Made by a program: the position numbers and the translations under genes. From positions 1 through 64,000 of the forward strand of contig NZ_AKJZ01000016.1 of the NCBI RefSeq assembly GCF_000282055.1: a stretch of DNA of 64,000 nucleotides, given 5' to 3'. Below, piece by piece: positions 41,942-50,418 of the stretch. Positions within the stretch are counted from its first letter, which is position 1; each line of letters opens with the position of its first letter. The notes beneath the pieces are model-generated. The model saw nothing but the letters and a program-made list of their open reading frames with translations. It searched no databases and was not told the origin of the DNA. Source of the stretch: Flavobacterium sp. CF136. Its GTDB lineage: Bacteria > Bacteroidota > Bacteroidia > Flavobacteriales > Flavobacteriaceae.

Positions 41942-42418
41942 TTATTTTTCAATTATTTTAGATTCGAATTTTTCATCCCAATCCATTGATTTTATGGCAG
42001 AAACTAAATTTTCCTCATTCACAAAAATCCGAAGCTCTTTGTTGGCAATCTTTTTTGTGTATAAAGCATGATAGCGATAAATTGTTTCTTGTTTGGTTTT
42101 ATAAACACCATCCAATTTCAAGTCAATAAAACTGCCGTAATATTGTCTAAATCTCAAACAAGTTTTAGTCAAACGCTCTTCAGTTGTATTCTCCATCACA
42201 GATTTAGTAACTTCAGTTTCGTTAAAAGGTTTAAATTTTGATGTATTGCAAGTTTCCAGAACTCTTTTACCTAATCTGTAAATTTTGTTTTGCTGATTAG
42301 AATCTACTTCATCAGCTGAAACTTTTTTTATTTTCAAATCTTCAGTGTCCCTGCTGACTGTTTTAGATTTACAACCAATTAATAACAACAAACATATAAT
42401 CAATCCTGCTTTCTTCAT
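41942..42418 (-). CDS. Small lipoprotein of unknown function
   Basis: This 158-aa protein has a lipoprotein signal ending IGC (Cys about residue 16). The mature part resembles small Bacteroidota lipoproteins that contain a compact alpha/beta domain ('LGKRVLETCNTSKFKPFNETEVTKSVM'; 'YRYHALYTKKIANKELRIFVNEENLVSAIKS'). No domain name can be given. It lies 6 bp after the M23 peptidase gene, in a minus-strand run of four genes. Confidence 0.8.
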   Translation of the reverse strand: MKKAGLIICLLLLIGCKSKTVSRDTEDLKIKKVSADEVDSNQQNKIYRLGKRVLETCNTSKFKPFNETEVTKSVMENTTEERLTKTCLRFRQYYGSFIDLKLDGVYKTKQETIYRYHALYTKKIANKELRIFVNEENLVSAIKSMDWDEKFESKIIEK

Positions 42419-42424
42419 AACTAT

Positions 42425-43102
42425 TTATGTTATTTTTAATAATAAATTTGGATCAGGACAATTTTCGATATAAAAATTTAAATCATTTGTATTGCAAACT
42501 CCCGGATAATCACCCCAATAATCTTCTATATTTTTAATAATCTGAAAATGTAAATGAGGTGCATAATCTCCGTTAACTTCAGAATTTCCAATACTTGCCA
42601 AATATTCTCCTTTTTTAAAAAATTGCCCAACGCTAATCTCTTCTATACTTTCTAACGATAAATGTCCATATAAAGTATAAAATTTTTGATTTTCAATTTC
42701 ATGTTCTAAAATTATTGTAGGTCCATAATCTCCTAAACCCACATTATTTTTAAAACTATGTATTTTACCATCAAGAGCTGCTAAAACAGGAGTGCCGGCT
42801 TCTATCCATAAATCAAGACCTATATGAATGTTACGTTCAGGATACTGACCATTTCTAAAAATGGGGCTTCGCTGATATATATTCCTTCCTTCGATATAAC
42901 CGCCAAAAGCCACTTTTGCATTATTTTTTTTTAAATAATTAGCAATAAACTCTTCAAAATCAGCTGAGATCTCAGACGGATTTTCAACTAATTCCTGATT
43001 GGCAACAGACAAATCCAGCGAAATATATTTTGAATAATCAATAGTTGAATCAATAACTTTTGTTGCAGGGAAAGTTTTTAATATGGATGAAAGAGGTTTC
43101 AT
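42425..43102 (-). CDS. M23-family peptidase without signal peptide
   Basis: This 225-aa protein contains an M23/LytM fold with visible zinc-site motifs HIGLD (H--D) and HLHF. Recognised phrases are 'NIHIGLDLWIEAGTPVLAALDGKIHSFKNN' and 'DYAPHLHFQII'. M23 enzymes normally cut peptidoglycan cross-bridges and are exported, but no signal peptide or membrane segment is visible. It may be cytoplasmic, exported by another route, or act on another substrate. It is the second gene of a run: methyltransferase, M23, lipoprotein, secreted protein. Confidence 0.85.
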   Translation of the reverse strand: MKPLSSILKTFPATKVIDSTIDYSKYISLDLSVANQELVENPSEISADFEEFIANYLKKNNAKVAFGGYIEGRNIYQRSPIFRNGQYPERNIHIGLDLWIEAGTPVLAALDGKIHSFKNNVGLGDYGPTIILEHEIENQKFYTLYGHLSLESIEEISVGQFFKKGEYLASIGNSEVNGDYAPHLHFQIIKNIEDYWGDYPGVCNTNDLNFYIENCPDPNLLLKIT

Positions 43103-43111
43103 AAATAGAGT

Positions 43112-43777
43112 TTAGGCTACTTTTTCGATAATAATCAATTCGTTATGATGTTCAACACGAGGTAACATTTTAGAGGAATATAATTTTGAATTAATTTCTG
43201 AAATGTATTTCCGATTTCTAATATTATGAGCTTCATCGAGAATCATAGTGTTGAAGAGTACAAAACCTTTATTTTTTAATATTGAACAAATTCTTTCGCT
43301 AAAAAAACGTTCAAATAAAAAGTTGGGCATATTTGTGTCTTCAAAAATGTCAATGATAATCAAGTCATATTGATTTTTGGTTTTTAAAACAAATTCAAAA
43401 GCATCATCAATAATAATTTCTAATTGTTTAATCTGATTAAGATTAAAATATTCGTTTGCAATCTGAATTATATCAGAATCAATTTCAACTCCGGTTATTT
43501 TACCTTTATATTTAATTTCATCAACCAGTGTTTTTATAACACTTCCACCCGCAACTCCCAAAACTAAAATATGATTCATTTTTTGAATAGTTTTAAAACC
43601 AATGCTTTTTAAACCATACCTTAATATACGCTGCAGGCTTCCATAAGAGTAATTTGTGTTTTCAGAATCTAAAACCAATTCGCCATTAGCCCAGGTAACT
43701 TCAATCATTTTACTGCGTGTTGATTTTTTTTTGAATATTTTAATTGGAATTAAATAACTAAATATTTTTTGAATCAT
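43112..43777 (-). CDS. Spermidine synthase-like methyltransferase-fold protein
   Basis: This protein has 221 residues from the ATG at 43777 (an upstream start at 43795 is possible). It has a Rossmann methyltransferase fold of the spermidine synthase type: 'HILVLGVAGGSVIKTLVDEI' (nucleotide-binding loop), 'ITGVEIDSDIIQIANEYFNL', 'DLIIIDIFEDTNMPNFLFERFF'. A short hydrophobic N-terminus precedes it. The true substrate is unknown; such proteins include polyamine synthases and methyltransferases. It is the first gene of a minus-strand run. Confidence 0.85.
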   Translation of the reverse strand: MIQKIFSYLIPIKIFKKKSTRSKMIEVTWANGELVLDSENTNYSYGSLQRILRYGLKSIGFKTIQKMNHILVLGVAGGSVIKTLVDEIKYKGKITGVEIDSDIIQIANEYFNLNQIKQLEIIIDDAFEFVLKTKNQYDLIIIDIFEDTNMPNFLFERFFSERICSILKNKGFVLFNTMILDEAHNIRNRKYISEINSKLYSSKMLPRVEHHNELIIIEKVA

Positions 43778-43840
43778 TTTTATGCTTTTACTCAAATTTA
43801 GTTTAATTTTTTTTTATTTTGTGCGAAATATGAAATTTTA

Positions 43841-44392
43841 ATGAAGAAACAATTGTATAAATTCCTTTTTTTTAAGCTAATGGGCTGGAAAATAGTAGGG
43901 ATTGAGAATGCTGAAGTAAAAAAGTGTGTGATGATGGTGATGCCACATACAAGTAATCATGATTTTTATTTAGGAATTTTCACAAGAGGAATATCAGGTT
44001 TGGAAATGAATTGGGTAGGTAAGAAAGAATTATTTAAATTTCCGTTTGGATATTATTTTAGAAGTGTAGGAGGTGAGCCTCTTGATCGATCTGGTGGTTT
44101 GAATAAGGTAGATGCAATAGCTTCAATTTTTGACAGAAAAGAAGTTTTTCGTCTGGCCGTAGCTCCTGAAGGAACCCGTAAAGAAGTTTCGGAAATTAAA
44201 AGCGGATTTTATTATATTGCTTTAAAGGCAAACGTGCCAATTATTCCTGTTGCATTTGATTGGGGTAAAAAAGAAGTAAATCTTGGAAAGGCATTTTTCC
44301 CTACCGGTGATTATGAAGCAGATTTACAAATTTTAAAAAAACATTATGAAGCTGTTTCAGGCAGGATTTCTAAAAATGGCTTTCAGCTTTAA
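43841..44392 (+). CDS. 1-acyl-sn-glycerol-3-phosphate acyltransferase-like protein
   Basis: This 183-aa protein has the PlsC-type motifs HTSNHD (the HxxxxD catalytic pair, 'MPHTSNHDFYLG'), 'GGEPLDRSGG' and 'APEGTRK' (EGTR). It is a short, soluble version of the family. It is expected to transfer acyl groups in membrane lipid synthesis, at the inner membrane. It lies divergent from the methyltransferase gene with about 60 bp between. Confidence 0.9.
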   Translation: MKKQLYKFLFFKLMGWKIVGIENAEVKKCVMMVMPHTSNHDFYLGIFTRGISGLEMNWVGKKELFKFPFGYYFRSVGGEPLDRSGGLNKVDAIASIFDRKEVFRLAVAPEGTRKEVSEIKSGFYYIALKANVPIIPVAFDWGKKEVNLGKAFFPTGDYEADLQILKKHYEAVSGRISKNGFQL

Positions 44393-44477
44393 TTTTTTTA
44401 ATATATTTTAAGTTGCCTGAGAATCGCTTAAATGAAAAATATTTTTAAAATTTTTCAAAAACACGCTAAATTTGAAA

Positions 44478-44957
44478 TTACGGGATATATACCTTAAATG
44501 TCCCGTTTTTATAAAAAAACACAATTTTTTCTATTTCATTTTCTTCAGAACCAAAATTTGTATTTTTAAATTCCCGAATGTTTCCCGATTGTGTTTTTTC
44601 TTTTTCGCTATTATCAATTTTTGAAAATAAATCTCGGGTAATATAATTTTCATTTGATGAAACAGAAGGAGGTGGGACTATTGGCATAATCTCATCAGCA
44701 ATTTGTTTTTTTGAAATTATATTTTCATCATTTTTAGGAAAATTTCCTTTGCCATTTAAGATCCAATATAAGTCAACCTCGGGAAAAACCTCTGAAATTT
44801 TTAATACAAAATCTAAACTGGGTTTGTTTCTTCCGGAAAGAAGGTGTGACATACTTGAACGCTGAACACCAATTTTATCTGCAAAAGAGGAAGCATTTAG
44901 CGCATAATAATCCAATATAATTTCAAGTCTTTTTACAAAATCATCGATGTTTACCAT
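44478..44957 (-). CDS. XRE-family transcriptional regulator
   Basis: This 159-aa protein has an N-terminal helix-turn-helix (about residues 8-65, 'FADKIGVQRSSMSHLLSGRNKPSLDFVLKISEVFPEVDLYWILNGKG'), followed by a low-complexity charged tail without a known domain. Several TTTACA-N2-TGTAAA-type sites lie on its promoter, one of them overlapping its start codon, suggesting autoregulation. It is divergent from the M14 peptidase gene, which has sites over both promoter boxes. Confidence 0.9.
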   Translation of the reverse strand: MVNIDDFVKRLEIILDYYALNASSFADKIGVQRSSMSHLLSGRNKPSLDFVLKISEVFPEVDLYWILNGKGNFPKNDENIISKKQIADEIMPIVPPPSVSSNENYITRDLFSKIDNSEKEKTQSGNIREFKNTNFGSEENEIEKIVFFYKNGTFKVYIP

Positions 44958-44998
44958 TGTAAATTATTATTTATAAATTAACTATTTACAAATGTAAC
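44950..44998 (-). promoter_or_regulatory. XRE promoter with two operator-like sites
   Basis: Site 1, TTTACCATTGTAAA (44950-44963), overlaps the start codon. Site 2, TTTACAAATGTAAC (44985-44998), includes the minus-strand -7 box TACATTTG (44989-44996). Binding would block the promoter and start of the XRE gene. Confidence 0.55.
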
Positions 44999-45217
44999 CA
45001 AAAGAAATGATATAACCTATTTATGGGATTAGAATCAAATTTTACAACTTACAAACCTTGATTTATAACTATAGGTTAGTATTTTTATATTATTAATTTA
45101 CAGTTAGTTAAGTGTTTTTATTAACATGAATAACAATTGTCAATTATTAACAAAACAAAACCTTCATCAGTATCTGAAAACCTGTTTACAATTCTAAATT
45201 AATATTATTTTAATTAG

Positions 45218-45256
45218 TTTACAATTGTAAAAATAAAGATGTTTACTTTTGTAAAC
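45218..45256 (+). promoter_or_regulatory. M14 peptidase promoter covered by two operator-like sites
   Basis: Site 3 is the perfect palindrome TTTACAATTGTAAA (45218-45231) and contains the TTG (45224-45226) that could be the -33 box. Site 4, GTTTACTTTTGTAAAC (45241-45256), contains TACTTTTG (45244-45251), a -7 box. The spacer is 17 bp. Half-sites TTTACAA also occur at 45041 and 45185. The rest of 44958-45269 shows an 8-bp inverted repeat TAACCTAT / ATAGGTTA (45013 and 45071) and no gene. Confidence 0.6.
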
Positions 45257-45269
45257 TAATTAAAAAGTC

Positions 45270-46424
45270 ATGAATTTAGAAGAATTATTCAACCAAAACA
45301 AAGAGCAATCTATTGAAGGGCGTTACCTTACTATAGAACATATTCAACCTCTATTAGATAAAATTAATACGGATAATCAAGTTAAGATTATCGGCAGATC
45401 GGTTTTAGATAAACCAATATATAGTTACGAAATTGGAACTGGTAAAGCACGAATTTATCTGTGGTCGCAAATGCATGGAAACGAAAGTACGACTACTAAA
45501 GCTTTGTTCGACTTCATTAATGTCTTAAACAGCGGATCTGAATTTGCTAAAAAAATGCTCGAAGCTTTTACTTTTTACTGTATACCAATACTAAATCCTG
45601 ATGGTGCAGCGTTATATACCCGTGCTAATGCTAATGAAATTGATTTAAATCGTGATTCTCAAACCCTGACTCAGCCTGAAAGCAAAGTACTGCGTGAAGT
45701 TTTTGAAGTTTTTAAACCTCATTATTGTTTTAATCTGCACGATCAGCGTACTATTTTTGGTGCCGGAGAAACGGGTAAACCTGCTACTGTTTCTTTTTTG
45801 GCCCCGTCTTATAATGAAGAAAGAGAAATTAACGAAAACAGATTAAAAGCTATTAATTTAATTGCTGCAATTAATGATGAGCTTGAAAAATATATTCCCG
45901 GTCAAATTGGCCGTTTTGATGATTCGTTCAATATTAATTGTATAGGAGATACATTTCAGTTTTTAGGAGTGCCAACTATTTTATTTGAAGCTGGTCATTT
46001 TCAAAATGATTACTCCAGAGAGATTACCCGAAAATTTATATTTTTCTCACTTGTTACAAGTTTTGAAGCACTTCTCGAAAACGATATAGTTAATAATAGG
46101 ATTACTGATTATTTGAATATTTCACAAAATAAAGTGGTTTTTTATGATTTTATGTATAAAAATATCAAAATAAATTATGATGGTATCGAAATTATTACGA
46201 ATTTTGTCGCACAATACAAAGAAGAATTGATTGACAACAAGATTCAATTTAACGCTTATATAGTTGAAGTAGGTGAGTTAGAAAATTATTTTGGACATTA
46301 TGAATACGATGCAAAAGGCGCGGAGTATTCGGATGAGTTTAGTAATTTTCCAAAAACGAATCAAAAAGCAAATTTTTATTTAAACAAAAATGTTAAATTT
46401 GTTAACGGATTGATAAAAAGTTAA
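45270..46424 (+). CDS. M14-family metallocarboxypeptidase-like protein
   Basis: This 384-aa protein has the zinc-binding HGNE motif (H69 and E72), the third ligand H157 ('FNLHDQRT') and the catalytic E240 ('FEAGHF'). NRD ('EIDLNRDSQTL') is also present. No signal peptide is seen, so it acts in the cytoplasm. Bacterial cytoplasmic M14 members act on peptides, muropeptides or amidated amino acids; the substrate is unknown. An XRE repressor encoded divergently probably controls it. Confidence 0.9.
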   Translation: MNLEELFNQNKEQSIEGRYLTIEHIQPLLDKINTDNQVKIIGRSVLDKPIYSYEIGTGKARIYLWSQMHGNESTTTKALFDFINVLNSGSEFAKKMLEAFTFYCIPILNPDGAALYTRANANEIDLNRDSQTLTQPESKVLREVFEVFKPHYCFNLHDQRTIFGAGETGKPATVSFLAPSYNEEREINENRLKAINLIAAINDELEKYIPGQIGRFDDSFNINCIGDTFQFLGVPTILFEAGHFQNDYSREITRKFIFFSLVTSFEALLENDIVNNRITDYLNISQNKVVFYDFMYKNIKINYDGIEIITNFVAQYKEELIDNKIQFNAYIVEVGELENYFGHYEYDAKGAEYSDEFSNFPKTNQKANFYLNKNVKFVNGLIKS

Positions 46425-46501
46425 ATTTTTTGTGAATTTGTTGTTTTTTATATATATTTTTATACTTTGTAATACCAATTAGTAATATTAATTAAAGAAT
46501 T

Positions 46502-46981
46502 ATGAGTAAATTTCGTTTAGATGAAGTAGATCACCAGATTTTAGATATGTTAATAGATAATACGAGAGTTCCGTTTACTGACATTGCCAAAAAATTGTTG
46601 ATTTCTGCTGGAACTGTACATGTTAGAGTAAAAAAAATGGAAGATGCAGGGATAATAATGGGATCTTCATTAGCCTTAGATTACGATAAATTAGGGTATT
46701 CATTTATTGCTTATGTAGGCGTATTTCTTAATAATACATCTCAAACAAAATTTGTATTAGAAAGAATTAACCAAATTCCATTCGTAACAGTAGCGTCTGT
46801 AACTACAGGAAAATTTAATATTTTCTGTAAAATCAGAGCTAAAGATACCAAGCATGCTAAAGAAGTTATTTTCATGATTGATGATATTGAGGGAGTTTAC
46901 AGAACTGAAACAATGATTTCATTAGAAGAAAGTATTAACGATAAGAAGCGTTTGATGCATACTATTTTTAAAAATATGTAA
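46502..46981 (+). CDS. Lrp/AsnC-family transcriptional regulator
   Basis: This 159-aa protein has an N-terminal helix-turn-helix (about residues 5-60: 'VDHQILDMLIDNTRVPFTDIAKKLLISAGTVHVRVKKME') and a C-terminal ligand-binding RAM/AsnC domain (about 70-150). The family usually senses amino acids and controls their metabolism. Its gene stands alone with its own terminator, followed by ppc. Confidence 0.95.
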   Translation: MSKFRLDEVDHQILDMLIDNTRVPFTDIAKKLLISAGTVHVRVKKMEDAGIIMGSSLALDYDKLGYSFIAYVGVFLNNTSQTKFVLERINQIPFVTVASVTTGKFNIFCKIRAKDTKHAKEVIFMIDDIEGVYRTETMISLEESINDKKRLMHTIFKNM

Positions 46982-47010
46982 TATTTTCTTGAATGCTATA
47001 TTAAAATATA

Positions 47011-47036
47011 ACCTCAAGTTTTCTTGGGGTTTTTTT
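47011..47036 (+). terminator. Intrinsic terminator of Lrp/AsnC gene
   Basis: Stem ACCTCAAG / CTTGGGGT (one G-U pair) with a TTTT loop, followed by a T run. Confidence 0.8.
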
Positions 47037-47070
47037 ATGACTAATTAACCAATCAACTATAAAAAGGATT

Positions 47071-49659
47071 ATGTACACGTTGCCTAAAATAGAGCGTTTT
47101 AATCAAGATGTTCTCTCTAAATATCATATTTATAATAGTGTTTTTATAACATTGCCTTTTGATTCTATAGATAATACCGGGGTTTTACTTCCTTTATTTA
47201 CAGAAACTTGCGAAACCGGTTTTAAAAAACAAGAAACCCCTAAAGAGATTTTTGATTTTTTTTCAAACAAATATTTAAATAACGCTTCGGAAACTGAAAA
47301 AATAGATTTGATGTTTCGATTTATTCAATATATCGAGCGCCAAATTGTATTGTTTGATGCAATTGAAGATGCTGCTTTTCCTGCCGTAAACAATATGGAA
47401 GGACGTGGTTCTTTAAGAGATATTAAAGAAAAATCAGATGCGAAAGAAAAAGATGAAGAATTAATTGAATTTCTTGAGAGTTTTAATGTAAGAACGGTTT
47501 TAACAGCACATCCAACGCAATTTTATCCTGGTCCGGTTCTTGGAATTATAAATGATTTGACAGAAGCAATTCGATTGAATGATTTATTAAAAATTAAGCA
47601 ATTATTGGCACAGTTAGGAAAGACTCCTTTTATACAAAACGAAAAACCAAATCCATATGATGAAGCGGTGAGTTTAATTTGGTATCTGGAAAATGTATTT
47701 TATGAAACTTCCGGTGAAATTGTACATTATCTGCAAAAAAATATTCTTCAGGGAAAAGCTATTAAAAATCAATTAATAAAACTTGGTTTTTGGCCAGGAG
47801 GTGATCGTGATGGAAATCCGTTTGTTACAACAGAAATTACGTTAAAAGTTGCTGAACGTCTTCGTACTTCAATTTTAAAGTGTTATTATGTTGAAATGAG
47901 GAATTTAAAAAGAAAGCTAACTTTCTCAGGTGTAGATACTTTGGTGGCTGAACTTGAAAACAAACTTTATCGTTCCGTTTTTTATTCTAAGGAGGGTGAA
48001 ATTTATATCACTTTGGAAGAATTATTAGTAGAATTAAATAAGATCCGTAAAATAATAATTGAAAATCACCAGTCTTTATATTTACATGAATTGGAATCTT
48101 TATTGGTTAAAATCAATTTATTTGGATTTCATTTTGCTACTTTGGACATTCGTCAAAATAGTAAAATTCATGATGCCGTTTTTCATGATGTAGTAAATTA
48201 TTATTTAAATTCAGATTCAAAAATATTCCCGAACAATTATTTTGAGTTATCAGAAGAAGAAAAATTAGTTGTTTTATCAAAAGTAAAAGGTAATTTAAAT
48301 CCGGCTGACTTTGATAATGAGATTACCAAATCAACTTTGGAATCAGTTCAGGCAATTAAAACGATTCAGGAAAATAACGGAGAATTTGGTGCTAATCGCT
48401 ATATCATTAGTAACAATGAAAGCGCATTGAATGTAATGGAAACTTTTGCCATGATTCGTTTGAATAATTGGGAAAATCCAACAGTTGATATCATTCCTCT
48501 TTTTGAATCAGTTGATGATTTGCAAAAAGCACATGAAATTATGGAGCAGTTATATACAAATCCGGAATATGCAGCACATTTAACCGCAAGGGGAAATAAG
48601 CAGACTATTATGCTTGGTTTTTCAGACGGAACAAAAGATGGTGGCTATTTAATGGCAAACTGGAGTATTTATCAGGCTAAAATTGAACTTACGCAAATTT
48701 CAAGAAAATATGGTATAAAAGCTATCTTCTTTGATGGACGTGGTGGGCCTCCAGCACGTGGTGGAGGAAAAACTCATAAATTTTATGCGTCTTTAGGTCC
48801 AAAAATCGAGAATAATGAAATTCAAATTACGGTACAAGGACAAACTATCAGTTCTAATTTTGGAACTTTAGATTCCTGTCGTTACAATATCGAAAATTTA
48901 TTAAGTGCCGGAGTAACAAATCAGGTTTTTAGTAAAGAGAAAAATGAATTGAGTAAAGAAGAAACTGCAATTTTGACTCAATTGGCAGGATTAGGATATG
49001 ATAAATATTTAAGTTTTAAAAATCACCTAAAATTTATTCCGTATTTAGAGAAAATGAGTACGTTAAAATATTACTCTAAAACAAATATTGGAAGCCGTCC
49101 GTCTAAAAGAAGTAAATCTGAACAATTGGATTTTGCTGATTTAAGAGCAATTCCTTTTGTAGGTTCATGGAGTCAATTAAAACAAAACGTTCCTGGGTTT
49201 TTTGGAGTTGGTTCAGCTTTAAAACATTTTGAAGAGACTAACCAATGGGATAAAGTACATGATTTGTATCATAATTCTTTGTTCTTTAGAACACTTTTAG
49301 AAAACAGTATGATGTCACTGGCAAAATCATTTTTACCATTAACAGCTTATATGAGAAAAGATCCTGAATTTGGTGAGTTTTGGCAAATTATCTACGATGA
49401 GTTTTTAGAAACAGAACGCCTTCTGCTTAAAATAGCCGGTCACAAAACCCTTATGGAAAATTATCCTGATGGTAAAGCTTCTATTCAGATAAGAGAGCGT
49501 ATAGTGTTGCCATTGTTGACAATACAGCAATATGCCTTACTGAGAATTAATGAATTGAATAAAGAAAAAGGCCATAACGAAGAACTGATTAAGGTTTATG
49601 AAAAAGTGGTAACCCGTTCTCTTTTTGGAAATACAAATGCAAGTAGAAATTCAGCCTAA
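47071..49659 (+). CDS. ppc: Phosphoenolpyruvate carboxylase
   Basis: This 862-aa enzyme makes oxaloacetate from PEP and bicarbonate, refilling the TCA cycle. The catalytic His is in 'TAHPTQF' (H147). 'FWPGGDRDGNPFVT' and 'GFSDGTKDGGYLMANW' are conserved. The glycine-rich loop reads 'FFDGRGGPPARGGGKTHKF', differing from the FHGRGG-xx-GRGG form of E. coli-type enzymes, and the C-terminus is 'NTNASRNSA'. These look like a Bacteroidota sub-family. The length is normal. Confidence 0.94.
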   Translation: MYTLPKIERFNQDVLSKYHIYNSVFITLPFDSIDNTGVLLPLFTETCETGFKKQETPKEIFDFFSNKYLNNASETEKIDLMFRFIQYIERQIVLFDAIEDAAFPAVNNMEGRGSLRDIKEKSDAKEKDEELIEFLESFNVRTVLTAHPTQFYPGPVLGIINDLTEAIRLNDLLKIKQLLAQLGKTPFIQNEKPNPYDEAVSLIWYLENVFYETSGEIVHYLQKNILQGKAIKNQLIKLGFWPGGDRDGNPFVTTEITLKVAERLRTSILKCYYVEMRNLKRKLTFSGVDTLVAELENKLYRSVFYSKEGEIYITLEELLVELNKIRKIIIENHQSLYLHELESLLVKINLFGFHFATLDIRQNSKIHDAVFHDVVNYYLNSDSKIFPNNYFELSEEEKLVVLSKVKGNLNPADFDNEITKSTLESVQAIKTIQENNGEFGANRYIISNNESALNVMETFAMIRLNNWENPTVDIIPLFESVDDLQKAHEIMEQLYTNPEYAAHLTARGNKQTIMLGFSDGTKDGGYLMANWSIYQAKIELTQISRKYGIKAIFFDGRGGPPARGGGKTHKFYASLGPKIENNEIQITVQGQTISSNFGTLDSCRYNIENLLSAGVTNQVFSKEKNELSKEETAILTQLAGLGYDKYLSFKNHLKFIPYLEKMSTLKYYSKTNIGSRPSKRSKSEQLDFADLRAIPFVGSWSQLKQNVPGFFGVGSALKHFEETNQWDKVHDLYHNSLFFRTLLENSMMSLAKSFLPLTAYMRKDPEFGEFWQIIYDEFLETERLLLKIAGHKTLMENYPDGKASIQIRERIVLPLLTIQQYALLRINELNKEKGHNEELIKVYEKVVTRSLFGNTNASRNSA

Positions 49660-49670
49660 AATATTAAATT

Positions 49671-50186
49671 ATGAAAGCCAGCGAATTATTACCAAATGAA
49701 TATTCTATTTTTAATGCCACCTATATTAAAGCTACAACTGATAAGACTTTAATGGAAGGTCTGATTGAGGGTTTACCTCAGTTGGTGGGTTTTGTAAAAA
49801 AGATTCCAGTTGAAAAATTAGAATATCGTTATGCGGAAGGAAAATGGACTATAAAAGATATCATTCTGCATATGACGGATACGGAGCGAATTTTTGCATA
49901 TCGCGCTTTGAGAATTAGTCGTGGTGATAAAACACCATTACCCGGTTTTGAAGAAAACGATTATGTTCCGTTTGCATTTGCCAATAATCGTTCTATTGAA
50001 AGTTTACTTTTGGAATATGAAAATGTCAGAAAGGCAACTATTAGTTTTTTTGAAAGCTTAAATGAAGAGCAGCTTACTTTTTTAGGTACAGCTTCAAATA
50101 CAGCTATTTCGGTAAGAGCGATTGGATTTATTATAACAGGACATCAAAATCATCATTTGAAAGTGATTTCAGAAAGATATTTATAA
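49671..50186 (+). CDS. DinB-family protein
   Basis: This 171-aa four-helix bundle protein has the likely metal-binding His residues in 'ILHMTDTERIF' (about residue 66) and 'GHQNHHLKVISERY' (about 157-161). DinB-like proteins include thiol transferases and DNA-damage proteins; the substrate is not known. It starts 11 bp after ppc, so the two are probably co-transcribed. Confidence 0.9.
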   Translation: MKASELLPNEYSIFNATYIKATTDKTLMEGLIEGLPQLVGFVKKIPVEKLEYRYAEGKWTIKDIILHMTDTERIFAYRALRISRGDKTPLPGFEENDYVPFAFANNRSIESLLLEYENVRKATISFFESLNEEQLTFLGTASNTAISVRAIGFIITGHQNHHLKVISERYL

Positions 50187-50190
50187 TTTA

Positions 50191-50331
50191 TTATCCCAAA
50201 GCACGGGTAGTTACAAAATAACGATAGCCAATAATAGCCATTTGCCATTTTTTTGCTTTCGAAATATCTAAGCCTTGTTTAGTAAAACTCGGTAAAATGA
50301 TTTTGTTTATTTTGGCTAAAATTTTATACAT
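50191..50331 (-). CDS. Conserved-looking 46-residue protein
   Basis: The minus-strand frame reads 'MYKILAKINKIILPSFTKQ' and ends 'RYFVTTRALG', 46 aa with good coding character. The stretch is basic and Lys-rich. A very similar small protein occurs in many Flavobacteriaceae and is sometimes labelled 'SsrA-binding protein', from memory and unchecked. Its stop codon lies 5 bp beyond the DinB stop on the other strand. A TTTTT-stem hairpin (50357-50390) lies upstream. Confidence 0.65.
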   Translation of the reverse strand: MYKILAKINKIILPSFTKQGLDISKAKKWQMAIIGYRYFVTTRALG

Positions 50332-50356
50332 TTTTAATATATTTTTTCAAAGATAT

Positions 50357-50390
50357 AAAAAAAGACTTTGCATAACTGCAAAGTCTTTTT
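50357..50390 (-). terminator. Terminator of the M56 peptidase gene
   Basis: Perfect 14-bp stem AAAAAGACTTTGCA / TGCAAAGTCTTTTT with a four-base loop, about 30 bp after the M56 stop and followed by a T run on the minus strand. It could work in both directions. Confidence 0.8.
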
Positions 50391-50418
50391 GTTTTATGAT
50401 TTTAGAATTGGAGCATAT

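Noticed and set aside
45013..45078. TAACCTAT / ATAGGTTA inverted repeat as an operator
   Set aside because: The arms are 50 bp apart and do not sit on a promoter box, so they were not counted among the XRE sites.
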